A DNA stretch of 6,466 nt, taken from Phycisphaerae bacterium. GTDB lineage: Bacteria; Planctomycetota; Phycisphaerae; Sedimentisphaerales; UBA12454. The stretch lies in assembly GCA_028712345.1 (NCBI GenBank), contig JAQTQF010000108.1, positions 1 through 6,466 of the forward strand, written 5' to 3'. The notes beneath the pieces are model-generated. The model was not told the origin of the DNA. It made no database searches and saw only the letters and a list, made by a program, of their open reading frames with translations. Shown piece by piece: positions 1 through 5,879 of this stretch (positions within the stretch are counted from its first letter, which is position 1; each line of letters starts with the position of its first letter). Both the position numbers and the translations under genes were made by a program.

Positions 1-1322
1 TGAGGCCGTACATAACCCTGCCAGATGTCGCGGGTAAAAAAGCCCGTTGCCCAGTTTATAAGGGCGTTGAATGTTGACATCGCCGCCGCTAAAAGCGCGA
101 CTATCATCAGTCCTCTTACTCCCATAGGAATATCGTGCAGGAGAACTGCCGGCAGAATTCGTTCGGGATTGATTGTGCCGTTATGTCTTAACAGCATAAG
201 TCTTGAAGCGAAGTCATCGCCGAAAAGACCTTTTAATCCGCTAATCAATTCAGCCGGATATGCTCCGGGGTTATTGATTATTCCTGCCGTTACTTCTTCC
301 CATTTATAATCAGGTATATTGCCCATATGCGATTTAATAAGGTCCGCCGCCTGAGTCAGAACTGAATGGTCTGGGAAAAGGTCTCTTACCAGCAGCAGGC
401 CGAGAATCGCAAAAGCGAGCATCAGCGGCCATCGCAGCATCATAAGCCAGCCGCACATAAAATTCAGCAGGCCGCACTCACGGTCGCTTCGTGCGCCGAA
501 ATATTTCGGGTCGGCGCCGCTGCCTAATCCCTGGAAAACCGTCTTTAGTATAAAATAGCCGCCTACTAATGTAAGAAAACTGTATCGTTCGTATCCGGGG
601 GGCATCTCTGTTTTCCATTGTGGAGCAGTCGAAAGCCAGTGGCTGTTACCGGTTACGGTCGAACTAAGGGTTGTGAAATCTATTCCCATCGTTTTTGTTA
701 CAGCCAGAATCGTTACGAAAATAACGGCTATCCAAATGCATATCGACTGGAAAATATCCGTTACGATTACGCCGTAAAAACCCGCTTCCATAGTATATAA
801 TATCGTAACAATCAGCATTATTACGGTACAAGTCAGCGGTGAAAACGGAAGGAACATCGAAAGGAAAAGTCCTGCTCCCTTGAATGAGTATGCCAGCAGG
901 CCGAGCACGCCGCCGACAGCGCCAATTACTGAAGTTATTCTGGCGAACCTTGCCCAGTAGTCATCGCCGAAACGGAAAACCATCCATTCGGCTCCTGTTA
1001 TCACGCCGGAACGACGATGCCACTTGGCCGTAAATAACATTATAAACACAAGAACCAAGCAGGCGCCGCCTCTGAAGCCTTCGATATACATCGCTCGGGG
1101 TCCCAGCAGATATAGAAACGATACGATAACCATCGTACCGGTCATATCAAGCCATGCGGCCATTGACGACATTCCAAGAGCCCACCACGGCATCTTTCTG
1201 CCGCCAAGGAAATAATCTTCCATACTTGCCGAGGCGCGTTTCTTGAGAACCTGCCCTATAATAACCAGGACTACCAGGTATCCCAAAATAATACCGTAAT
1301 CAAGAAAGTTCAAATACTTCAT
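1..1322 (-). CDS. Sodium:solute symporter (SSS/SSF family), 3' end beyond window
   Basis: Inner-membrane transporter expected to use the sodium gradient to import a small solute; the substrate cannot be read from sequence. Seen: ATG at 1322-1320 opens a frame without a stop to the left edge (440 codons, C-terminus missing). The first helix (about residues 8-26) precedes DYFLGGRKMPWW (36-47), the usual SSS signature after helix one. The next helix holds MSSMAAWLDMTGTM (51-64), corresponding to the sodium-site helix of vSGLT. LAAAMSTFNALINWATGFFT (411-430) matches the second sodium-site helix, with S416/T417 at the expected Ser-Ser positions. A hydrophilic stretch of about 85 residues (313-400) separates two helices. 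It is the third gene of the leftward operon, 87 bp after the GH38 gene, so its cargo is probably the glycoside or sugar handled by those enzymes (inference). Family assignment is firm; substrate is open. Confidence 0.93.
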   Translation of the reverse strand, partial: MKYLNFLDYGIILGYLVVLVIIGQVLKKRASASMEDYFLGGRKMPWWALGMSSMAAWLDMTGTMVIVSFLYLLGPRAMYIEGFRGGACLVLVFIMLFTAKWHRRSGVITGAEWMVFRFGDDYWARFARITSVIGAVGGVLGLLAYSFKGAGLFLSMFLPFSPLTCTVIMLIVTILYTMEAGFYGVIVTDIFQSICIWIAVIFVTILAVTKTMGIDFTTLSSTVTGNSHWLSTAPQWKTEMPPGYERYSFLTLVGGYFILKTVFQGLGSGADPKYFGARSDRECGLLNFMCGWLMMLRWPLMLAFAILGLLLVRDLFPDHSVLTQAADLIKSHMGNIPDYKWEEVTAGIINNPGAYPAELISGLKGLFGDDFASRLMLLRHNGTINPERILPAVLLHDIPMGVRGLMIVALLAAAMSTFNALINWATGFFTRDIWQGYVRP

Positions 1323-1326
1323 AAAA

Positions 1327-1334
1327 GGACCTCC
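1327..1334 (-). promoter_or_regulatory. Strong Shine-Dalgarno site of the symporter gene
   Basis: On the minus strand GGAGGTCC lies with its GGAGG core 7 nt before the ATG at 1322, a near-ideal site that fixes the start. It is the best ribosome-binding site of the operon, suggesting independent and efficient initiation of the transporter. A short ATATT/AATAT inverted repeat (1335-1348) directly abuts it upstream and could weakly influence access. Confidence 0.85.
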
Positions 1335-1397
1335 ATATTGCCAAATATTGTTTTGTCCATTTCGCGTATAAGCAAGGATAAGCGGTTGGTCGCCTAT

Positions 1398-1419
1398 CTG
1401 CCGCACCTGCTACGGCAGG
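1398..1419 (-). other. Two alternative hairpins across the GH38 stop codon
   Basis: Two mutually exclusive stems overlap the GH38 stop codon: a 6-bp stem pairing 1398-1403 with 1413-1418 (CTGCCG/CGGCAG, 9-nt loop), and a 5-bp stem pairing 1406-1410 with 1415-1419 (CCTGC/GCAGG, 4-nt loop). No T-run follows on the minus strand, so this is not an intrinsic terminator. It may be an mRNA processing or stability element between the GH38 and symporter cistrons, or chance. The rest of the 87-bp gap (1323-1409) shows only the symporter ribosome-binding site. Confidence 0.35.
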
Positions 1420-4301
1420 AATTCAATCGTCATAATTTTCTTCTTTGTAATGTCGAAGTTGACCCATCCATCAGATTTCATCGCCAAGTCTTCCTGAGGC
1501 AATTCTTCGAGACTAACGGCTCTTACTTTACTCCATTTGTTCGGCTTATCTGCAGGCAGGGCGAACTCGGCCTTGATGTTCTCAACCGGCGATAGTGTTT
1601 TGGCTGGATTGCTGTTGCCGCCGTTGAGTCTGATGCCGGCAGAAACTGTCTTATCAGATGTGTTGAACAGTCTGACTACCCAGCCTTTGCCGCTTTCGCT
1701 TCGTTTTACCGCGCTGATGTGGAGATTATTCGGCGTAACTTCGATGAAGGATTTACTCATCGGCTCGGTTCCGTATTTAGTCGGGGAAGTCTGGGCGATA
1801 AGGAACGGCAGATTAAACTTCTCCGCCGCCTGCCACAGGCCTGCCTGCTGCCAGTCGCCCTGGTGGGGCATAACTGCATAGCGGAATAACTGTTTGCCGA
1901 GGCACTGCGAACCTTTTTCAATCTGGCTGTAATCGGCCATCTCGTGCGTTACGCATATTCTAAGCGGGAATCCGCGAAGCATAGTCAGTTTTAGAGTTCT
2001 CTCTGCATCATTGCAGGCCTCATAGGCCTTCAGGCCTCTGTTAAGCAGTGCCAGACCGGCTTTGCCGTCGCTGATATCGACGAACGAATTCATCGGCTGC
2101 TCGGTCTGCGGTTTTTCGTCATACAGCGAATAATCAGGCGGAAGAACAGAGCGTTCAACGACATCGAACTGACCCTGAACGGCAACTTTGTCGCTGTTGA
2201 CTTCCGTCGGAAAGCAGACCTGAAGATAATGATCTTCAACTGTGTTATCGATGAGTGATTCTATTTCGACCCACCTCTGGTCCTTGCGGAGAGTAACAGT
2301 ATTTATAATCCTGTAAGGCCTCAGGTGTTCGCTGCGAGCCTTGTCGTCTTTTGTTCTGCCGCATGGAAGAGCCCAGTCGATTGTTACACTGAAAGCGGCC
2401 TCAAGCTGGCCGTCTAAAATTTTAACTACCTTGGCGTTTTCATTCAGTGTCGTATATACCGTCTCTTTCGGAGCGGTATGATGTTCCCACGGATTGCCTA
2501 TTTCGCTTGTATCATAGAAATAGCCCATCCTGTTGAATGTTTTGCCGGTTTTCTTGTCTTTGATTGTAAGTGTACCGTTGGAATTTATCGTAACGGCCAA
2601 AAATTCGTTTTCCATCGTCTGCGGCCCAGTGCACATTGTCTTGGGCTGGGCTGCTTTCGACTTCTTGGCAGGCTTTACGATAAATGTCTTATAGCCCATC
2701 GCAGGTATCTGCGGCAATTGCACCCTGATATTATGTTGTGTCATCTCGAAGATGTTGGCAGTGTCATTTGGAGACTGAACGATAGGATAATTTGATATTG
2801 GTTTGTCGCAGCTCTGGGTAGTCAGTTTGTTACCCTTTTCGTCTACGATTTCAAAGCTGTTGCAGCCTGTTTCCTGTGGTATTTCAAGCATCGCGCTTGC
2901 AACTTCGCTTCTTTCAAACGGGCAGGGGTTGAAGACGACCATAGCAACATCGTCTTTGGCGAGTTTACTGAAATTGATAGACCCGGCTATCGATACCATC
3001 GAACTTTCGGTAACGCAGGAGCCGATTTCCCGAGCCTGTCTTGTGCGGAACAGCATATCATCACTGATAATATCCCGGCTGCACCCGCCGATAGAATCGT
3101 GTCCGTGATTCTGCAGTAAATAGTTATAAGCGGTATCAATGAAACTCTGCGGATATTCCGAGCCGAGCAGCGAAGCAAAAACAGCCAGCGGCTCAGCATA
3201 ATTCATAAGAGCCAGTTCGGTCTTGAAGTTGTCCTGCTTGACATCGGCTCTGGCCGAAATAATCCAGCCGAACAATCCGCTTGTACTGCCTTTGGTATAG
3301 AAATGACGCATTTCGCCTTCTACTACCGGCAGGTCGGGACTTATATTTTCGCATACACCCTTCTGGAAATCCTCAAAGCTGCTGTGGAATACATCTGCGA
3401 TATCCTTAAGGGACTCATTGCTGTCTGCTATCATCTGGACTTCGCGAATATCCGGACACGATGAATCGTGTCCGCACGACCAGAACCGGTGTGCCGTTGT
3501 CCAGTCGCCGTCCTGTTCGTCATAAGCCTGTTTGGCGTATTTGTCGATGTGCTCCTTGAGATAGCTGAATTTCGGATGAGTGTATCTTGCGTCTAAACCA
3601 CTGTTGGCGGCATCGACGAACTTGAATGAGCCGTGGCCGTTGTCCCATTTCAGAACACGGTTGCCGACATTCGTCTCGTTCCAGAACAAGGGTCTCTGGA
3701 TGACATACCATATGTTATATCTCGGCCTTAAAGCCAGTCTTGACGATACTATTTTTGTTCCATCGGCGCCTTGCCAGATATATTCCGAACGCGGAGCGGC
3801 TATTGTATTAATACCGCGGTAGAACGCGCTGAAATTTATACCGAAACCTTTATATATCTGAGGCATCTGCGATACCTGTCCCCAGCCGAACGGAGAATAG
3901 CCGGTCTTACTTACATAGCCGAGTTTTTTGCCAATCTTATGGCCGAGCAGAAGATTGCGCACCAATGATTCTCCGGCAACGCTGAACTCGTCCGGCAGAC
4001 AGAACCACGGGCCCACGAAGAGTCTCTTTTCGCTGACATATTTTTTAAGAAGTTCCGCTTTTTCAGGTCTGATTTCGAGATAGTCCTGAACGGGAACGGT
4101 TTGTGAATCGAGATGGAATGATTTGAAATTAGGCTCTTTCTCAAATATATCGAGAAGCATATCCATCATATATACGAGCATATGACGGGTTCGCTGCATC
4201 GAGAACCGCCATTCTCTGTCCCAGTGCGTGTTTGAGATAAAATGACATTGAGCTTTCTGCTGATTTGCTTTCTTTTCAGGGGTTGGTTGTGTTTTAGACA
4301 T
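1410..4301 (-). CDS. Glycoside hydrolase family 38-like protein with substituted nucleophile motif
   Basis: GH38 enzymes are zinc-dependent retaining alpha-mannosidases. Seen: 963 residues, slightly longer than bacterial MngB-type members (about 880). The catalytic N-domain includes NTHWDREW (24-31; zinc ligands H26, D28), GPWF (97-100), GESLVRNLLLG (110-120), EYIWQGADGTKI (173-184), CGHDSS (276-281; acid/base candidate D279) and NHGHDSIGG (398-406; zinc ligand H401). VVFNPCPFERSEV (455-467) opens the C-terminal beta-rich region. Oddity: the motif normally reading PDxFG(H/Q)xSQMP is GYSPFGWGQVSQMP (134-147), which places F138 where the nucleophile and fourth zinc-ligand Asp belongs. No signal peptide or membrane segment, so cytoplasmic. 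The ATG at 4301 lies 18 bp after the HAD gene; the homology begins at about residue 18, so this start fits. Membership of the fold is sure. Activity, and mannose as the sugar, are inferences. Confidence 0.92.
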   Translation of the reverse strand: MSKTQPTPEKKANQQKAQCHFISNTHWDREWRFSMQRTRHMLVYMMDMLLDIFEKEPNFKSFHLDSQTVPVQDYLEIRPEKAELLKKYVSEKRLFVGPWFCLPDEFSVAGESLVRNLLLGHKIGKKLGYVSKTGYSPFGWGQVSQMPQIYKGFGINFSAFYRGINTIAAPRSEYIWQGADGTKIVSSRLALRPRYNIWYVIQRPLFWNETNVGNRVLKWDNGHGSFKFVDAANSGLDARYTHPKFSYLKEHIDKYAKQAYDEQDGDWTTAHRFWSCGHDSSCPDIREVQMIADSNESLKDIADVFHSSFEDFQKGVCENISPDLPVVEGEMRHFYTKGSTSGLFGWIISARADVKQDNFKTELALMNYAEPLAVFASLLGSEYPQSFIDTAYNYLLQNHGHDSIGGCSRDIISDDMLFRTRQAREIGSCVTESSMVSIAGSINFSKLAKDDVAMVVFNPCPFERSEVASAMLEIPQETGCNSFEIVDEKGNKLTTQSCDKPISNYPIVQSPNDTANIFEMTQHNIRVQLPQIPAMGYKTFIVKPAKKSKAAQPKTMCTGPQTMENEFLAVTINSNGTLTIKDKKTGKTFNRMGYFYDTSEIGNPWEHHTAPKETVYTTLNENAKVVKILDGQLEAAFSVTIDWALPCGRTKDDKARSEHLRPYRIINTVTLRKDQRWVEIESLIDNTVEDHYLQVCFPTEVNSDKVAVQGQFDVVERSVLPPDYSLYDEKPQTEQPMNSFVDISDGKAGLALLNRGLKAYEACNDAERTLKLTMLRGFPLRICVTHEMADYSQIEKGSQCLGKQLFRYAVMPHQGDWQQAGLWQAAEKFNLPFLIAQTSPTKYGTEPMSKSFIEVTPNNLHISAVKRSESGKGWVVRLFNTSDKTVSAGIRLNGGNSNPAKTLSPVENIKAEFALPADKPNKWSKVRAVSLEELPQEDLAMKSDGWVNFDITKKKIMTIEFLP

Positions 4302-4314
4302 AATTCTTATCTTT

Positions 4315-4320
4315 CACCTT
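4315..4320 (-). promoter_or_regulatory. Weakly spaced Shine-Dalgarno of GH38, touching the upstream stop
   Basis: AAGGTG on the minus strand touches the last base of the HAD stop codon (4322-4320) and lies 13 nt before the GH38 ATG, longer than ideal. With only 18 bp between the two genes, ribosomes finishing the HAD gene may reinitiate on GH38 (translational coupling, inferred). Confidence 0.5.
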
Positions 4321-5294
4321 TACTTTATAACCTTTAATATCTCTTCAAAAGTTTCACAATAATGACTGCAAAGTCCCCGCGTGCCGCTCTCATTGATATT
4401 GCCGCCGCCGAAACCTATCGTTGAGAAACCTGCCAGACGAATTGAACAAACTCCCGCGCCGCTATCCTCGATACCGATTACATTACTGCTCTCCTCGGCT
4501 GTAATGCCCAGTCCCACTCTGCAGGTCTCGGCATAAAGCCAGGGATGCGGCTTGGGCGACAACTCACCCAGTGTACCGGCCTCGCCTTTTCGCAGCGGAA
4601 AACCTGCCGATATTATTGCATCATAGAAATCCTTGGGGTCGCCCATCTTCAGCGTCTTAAACGCCGAAAGAATTTCAGGCCAGGCCTTTTCATATAGGCC
4701 CGATGTTACGAGACCAATCTTAACGCCCATACCCTTGAGCTCCATAAGGAACTCTTTAATTCCCGGCGAAGGAGTGAATGCGTCTTCTCTGCCTCGGCCT
4801 TCCATAATCTCCTGCATCTGGAAATGCGTATGCTTGAAATAATAATCGCGAGCCTGTTCGACAGTCTTGTCGGGACAGTATTTATGAACGCAGTATTTCA
4901 GGTGTTCCGAAACGCTGTGTCCCGAAACGAAAGGCAGGTCAGCTTCCTCTAATTCAAATTTTGGGTTGTCGAGCAGGCTGGCGGTTGTCAGTTGTATAAT
5001 CCAAATCCAGAACGATACACTGCGAACACTTGTGCCGTCAAGGTCCATCAGAACGGCCTTGAGTGGTTTTTCGATTTTTATCGGCCCGACCGGATAATAT
5101 GCCGGATAGCCCATTGCAGATTTGACATACGCCAGTATATGGTCTTTGAAAAATATAAATTCAACTTTCTTGTCGCCTGTGGACAGAATAGATGTTACTC
5201 CGTCTTTACCTTTGGCAAAACGACCGTCAGAGCACTTTTCGATAGCTAAAAAATCCGATTCCTTCGCTGAGGGGCCTAAAAAACTAACATCCAT
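4320..5294 (-). CDS. HAD-superfamily hydrolase (beta-phosphoglucomutase-like) with N-terminal extension
   Basis: HAD enzymes form an aspartyl-phosphate intermediate; this branch includes sugar-phosphate phosphatases and beta-phosphoglucomutase. Seen: 324 residues against about 220 usual. The extra length is mostly an N-terminal segment of about 78 residues with alternating polar and hydrophobic runs, which I do not recognise. Motif I is VLMDLDGTS (81-89; nucleophile D84, acid/base D86). Residues 90-180 form a helical cap. Motif II is LVTSG (195-199; T197/S198), motif III is SPKPHP (246-251; K248), and motif IV is GIEDSGAG (274-281; E276, D277). All catalytic positions are intact. The ATG at 5294 has AAAGGA 7 nt upstream. 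It is the first gene of the leftward operon, directly before the GH38 gene, so a phosphorylated sugar produced in the same pathway is the likely substrate (inference). Whether it is a phosphatase or a mutase is undecided. Confidence 0.9.
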   Translation of the reverse strand: MDVSFLGPSAKESDFLAIEKCSDGRFAKGKDGVTSILSTGDKKVEFIFFKDHILAYVKSAMGYPAYYPVGPIKIEKPLKAVLMDLDGTSVRSVSFWIWIIQLTTASLLDNPKFELEEADLPFVSGHSVSEHLKYCVHKYCPDKTVEQARDYYFKHTHFQMQEIMEGRGREDAFTPSPGIKEFLMELKGMGVKIGLVTSGLYEKAWPEILSAFKTLKMGDPKDFYDAIISAGFPLRKGEAGTLGELSPKPHPWLYAETCRVGLGITAEESSNVIGIEDSGAGVCSIRLAGFSTIGFGGGNINESGTRGLCSHYCETFEEILKVIK

Positions 5295-5301
5295 TAATTT
5301 T

Positions 5302-5307
5302 TCCTTT
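5302..5307 (-). promoter_or_regulatory. Shine-Dalgarno site of the HAD gene
   Basis: AAAGGA on the minus strand, 7 nt before the ATG at 5294. It decides between that ATG and an out-of-frame ATG at 5290, and supports the long N-terminal extension being translated: the next in-frame methionine is residue 61, and no comparable site was checked or noticed there. Confidence 0.75.
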
Positions 5308-5336
5308 AATTAAAAGCTGTGATTGCAAATCAACTG

Positions 5337-5366
5337 GTACTGATATCGCAATTATCAGTACTGATA
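5337..5366. promoter_or_regulatory. Palindromic operator candidate with an extra half-site
   Basis: A perfect 14-bp palindrome, TATCAGTACTGATA, occupies 5353-5366. The 9-bp half GTACTGATA occurs again at 5337-5345, in direct repeat with 5358-5366 at a 21-bp period (two helical turns) and as an inverted repeat with 5353-5361 across a 7-bp spacer. Relative to the predicted leftward start site (about 5379), the palindrome sits at about +13 to +26 and the extra half-site at about +34 to +42, classic places for a repressor of a sugar operon. The regulator is not in the window. GntR- or LacI-type is a guess from position, not from the motif. Confidence 0.65.
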
Positions 5367-5385
5367 ACGCCGGATAATTGGCAAG

Positions 5386-5414
5386 GTTATAGCCCATACG
5401 AATAGGGATGTCAA
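5386..5414 (-). promoter_or_regulatory. Sigma-70-type promoter of the HAD-GH38-symporter operon
   Basis: On the minus strand the -35 box TTGACA (5414-5409) is a perfect consensus and the -10 box TATAAC (5391-5386) matches 5 of 6, separated by exactly 17 bp. Transcription should begin near 5379, giving a leader of about 85 nt before the HAD ATG. A run of A/T directly upstream of the -35 box could act as an UP element. The only other TTGACA seen in this gap on this strand (5522-5517) lacks a good -10 box. Confidence 0.8.
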
Positions 5415-5736
5415 TTTTTTTATTTTTGAGGCAGAGGAACCATAATTTTGAGCCCAAAGCTATGGTTTTTGGCAATTCAAGGTCTTTTTGGATGCTAATC
5501 GGCAATGCCCGGCCATTGTCAATTCTGTCCAATTTTTTATTCTCGTATAAATATGCCCGATAATATCGCAATAAAATAAGCCGATTTTTTTACAGAATAA
5601 CGATGTAATATTGCCTAAGTGCTTGTCAATAAATAAAGTATATTAAATCTCCGTTTTGTAGTAGAATTCTCCGGAATTTTGAAGTTTGCCTGTACCCTGC
5701 TAAAGCTATTTTTTTTGCTGAAAAGAAAGAAAACAG
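5415..5736. other. Non-coding intergenic stretch with two hairpins
   Basis: AT-rich spacer between the two divergent promoters without a convincing gene: the open frames here lack ribosome-binding sites or run through the leftward promoter. It holds a hairpin pairing AACCATA (5438-5444) with TATGGTT (5461-5467), extended inside by TTTG/CAAA (5447-5450 with 5455-5458). A second hairpin pairs GGCAATG (5501-5507) with CATTGTC (5514-5520; one wobble pair). An 8-T tract at 5709-5716 upstream of the rightward promoter may bend DNA. Nothing else recognised. Confidence 0.6.
5438..5467. repeat. Inverted repeat upstream of the operon promoter
   Basis: A 7-bp perfect outer stem (5438-5444 with 5461-5467) continues after one mismatch into an inner stem (5446-5450 with 5455-5459, one wobble) closed by the loop AGCC. 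It ends 23 bp before the -35 box of the leftward promoter. On the plus strand it runs into a short T tract (5466-5470), but no plus-strand gene precedes it, so a regulatory or insulating role is as likely as termination. Confidence 0.45.
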
Positions 5737-5768
5737 TTGACTTATTCCTTGTGATAGGGTAGAATTCT
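5661..5768 (+). repeat. 10-bp direct repeat GTAGAATTCT (two copies)
   Basis: GTAGAATTCT occurs at 5661-5670 and again at 5759-5768, 98 bp apart. The second copy contains the -10 box of the rightward promoter. The first has no matching -35 box at 16-18 bp, so it does not look like a second promoter. It could be a protein site or coincidence. Confidence 0.35.
5737..5765 (+). promoter_or_regulatory. Sigma-70-type promoter of the prepilin-like gene
   Basis: TTGACT (5737-5742; 5 of 6 matches) and TAGAAT (5760-5765; 5 of 6 matches) are separated by 17 bp, with A- and T-rich tracts just upstream. Transcription would begin near 5772, leaving a leader of about 108 nt before the GTG at 5880. It diverges from the leftward operon promoter, with about 320 bp between the two -35 boxes. 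Confidence 0.7.
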
Positions 5769-5788
5769 GAGAGGTAGGATAGCAGATT

Positions 5789-5850
5789 GTGCTGGGTGTG
5801 CCTGTCATACCCGGCGCGGTTTGGTTCTGTTATAGACTTGGTAGAACTAA
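5789..5850 (+). ncRNA. Structured 5' leader: two tandem hairpins (candidate RNA element)
   Basis: The first hairpin pairs 5789-5800 with 5806-5817: 12 continuous base pairs, three of them G-U, with loop CCTGT and core GGGTGTG/CATACCC. The second starts four bases later and pairs 5821-5828 with 5843-5850: eight pairs, one G-U, with a 14-nt loop. Both lie between the predicted start site and the ribosome-binding site of the prepilin-like gene. Neither is followed by a T-run and neither covers the Shine-Dalgarno site. I do not recognise a known riboswitch; in particular the hallmarks of c-di-GMP riboswitches are not apparent. A leader stabiliser or protein site is possible. Confidence 0.4.
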
Positions 5851-5867
5851 ATAGGAATGTTGTTTAT

Positions 5868-5872
5868 AAGGA
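5868..5872 (+). promoter_or_regulatory. Shine-Dalgarno deciding a GTG start
   Basis: AAGGA sits 7 nt before GTG at 5880. The ATG at 5872-5874 overlaps this site and reaches a stop after three codons, so GTG is the real start of the prepilin-like gene. Confidence 0.8.
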
Positions 5873-5879
5873 TGTTAAA

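Noticed and set aside
1537..3108. Several plus-strand open frames of 100-115 codons opposite the GH38 gene
   Set aside because: They lie antisense to a 963-residue protein with clear family motifs and have no start signals or domains of their own.
5438..5470. Intrinsic terminator on the plus strand
   Set aside because: The stem is AT-rich, the T tract is short and partly inside the stem, and there is no upstream plus-strand gene to terminate.
5494..5522. Second leftward promoter (TTGACA at 5522-5517)
   Set aside because: The -35 box is perfect, but at 17 bp the -10 is ATTAGC; the best alternative, TAGCAT, needs a 19-bp spacer and matches only 4 of 6.
5284..5571. Minus-strand open frame of 95 codons ahead of the HAD gene
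   Set aside because: It contains the TTGACA/TATAAC promoter and the palindromic operator, overlaps the HAD start out of frame, has no ribosome-binding site seen and no recognisable domain.
5626..5808. Minus-strand open frame of 60 codons in the intergenic region
   Set aside because: It is antisense to the prepilin promoter and leader, low in complexity, and has no Shine-Dalgarno site or homology I recognise.
5772..5879. c-di-GMP riboswitch upstream of the prepilin-like gene
   Set aside because: The position is suggestive, but the conserved sequence hallmarks of GEMM-type aptamers were not found, only two simple hairpins.
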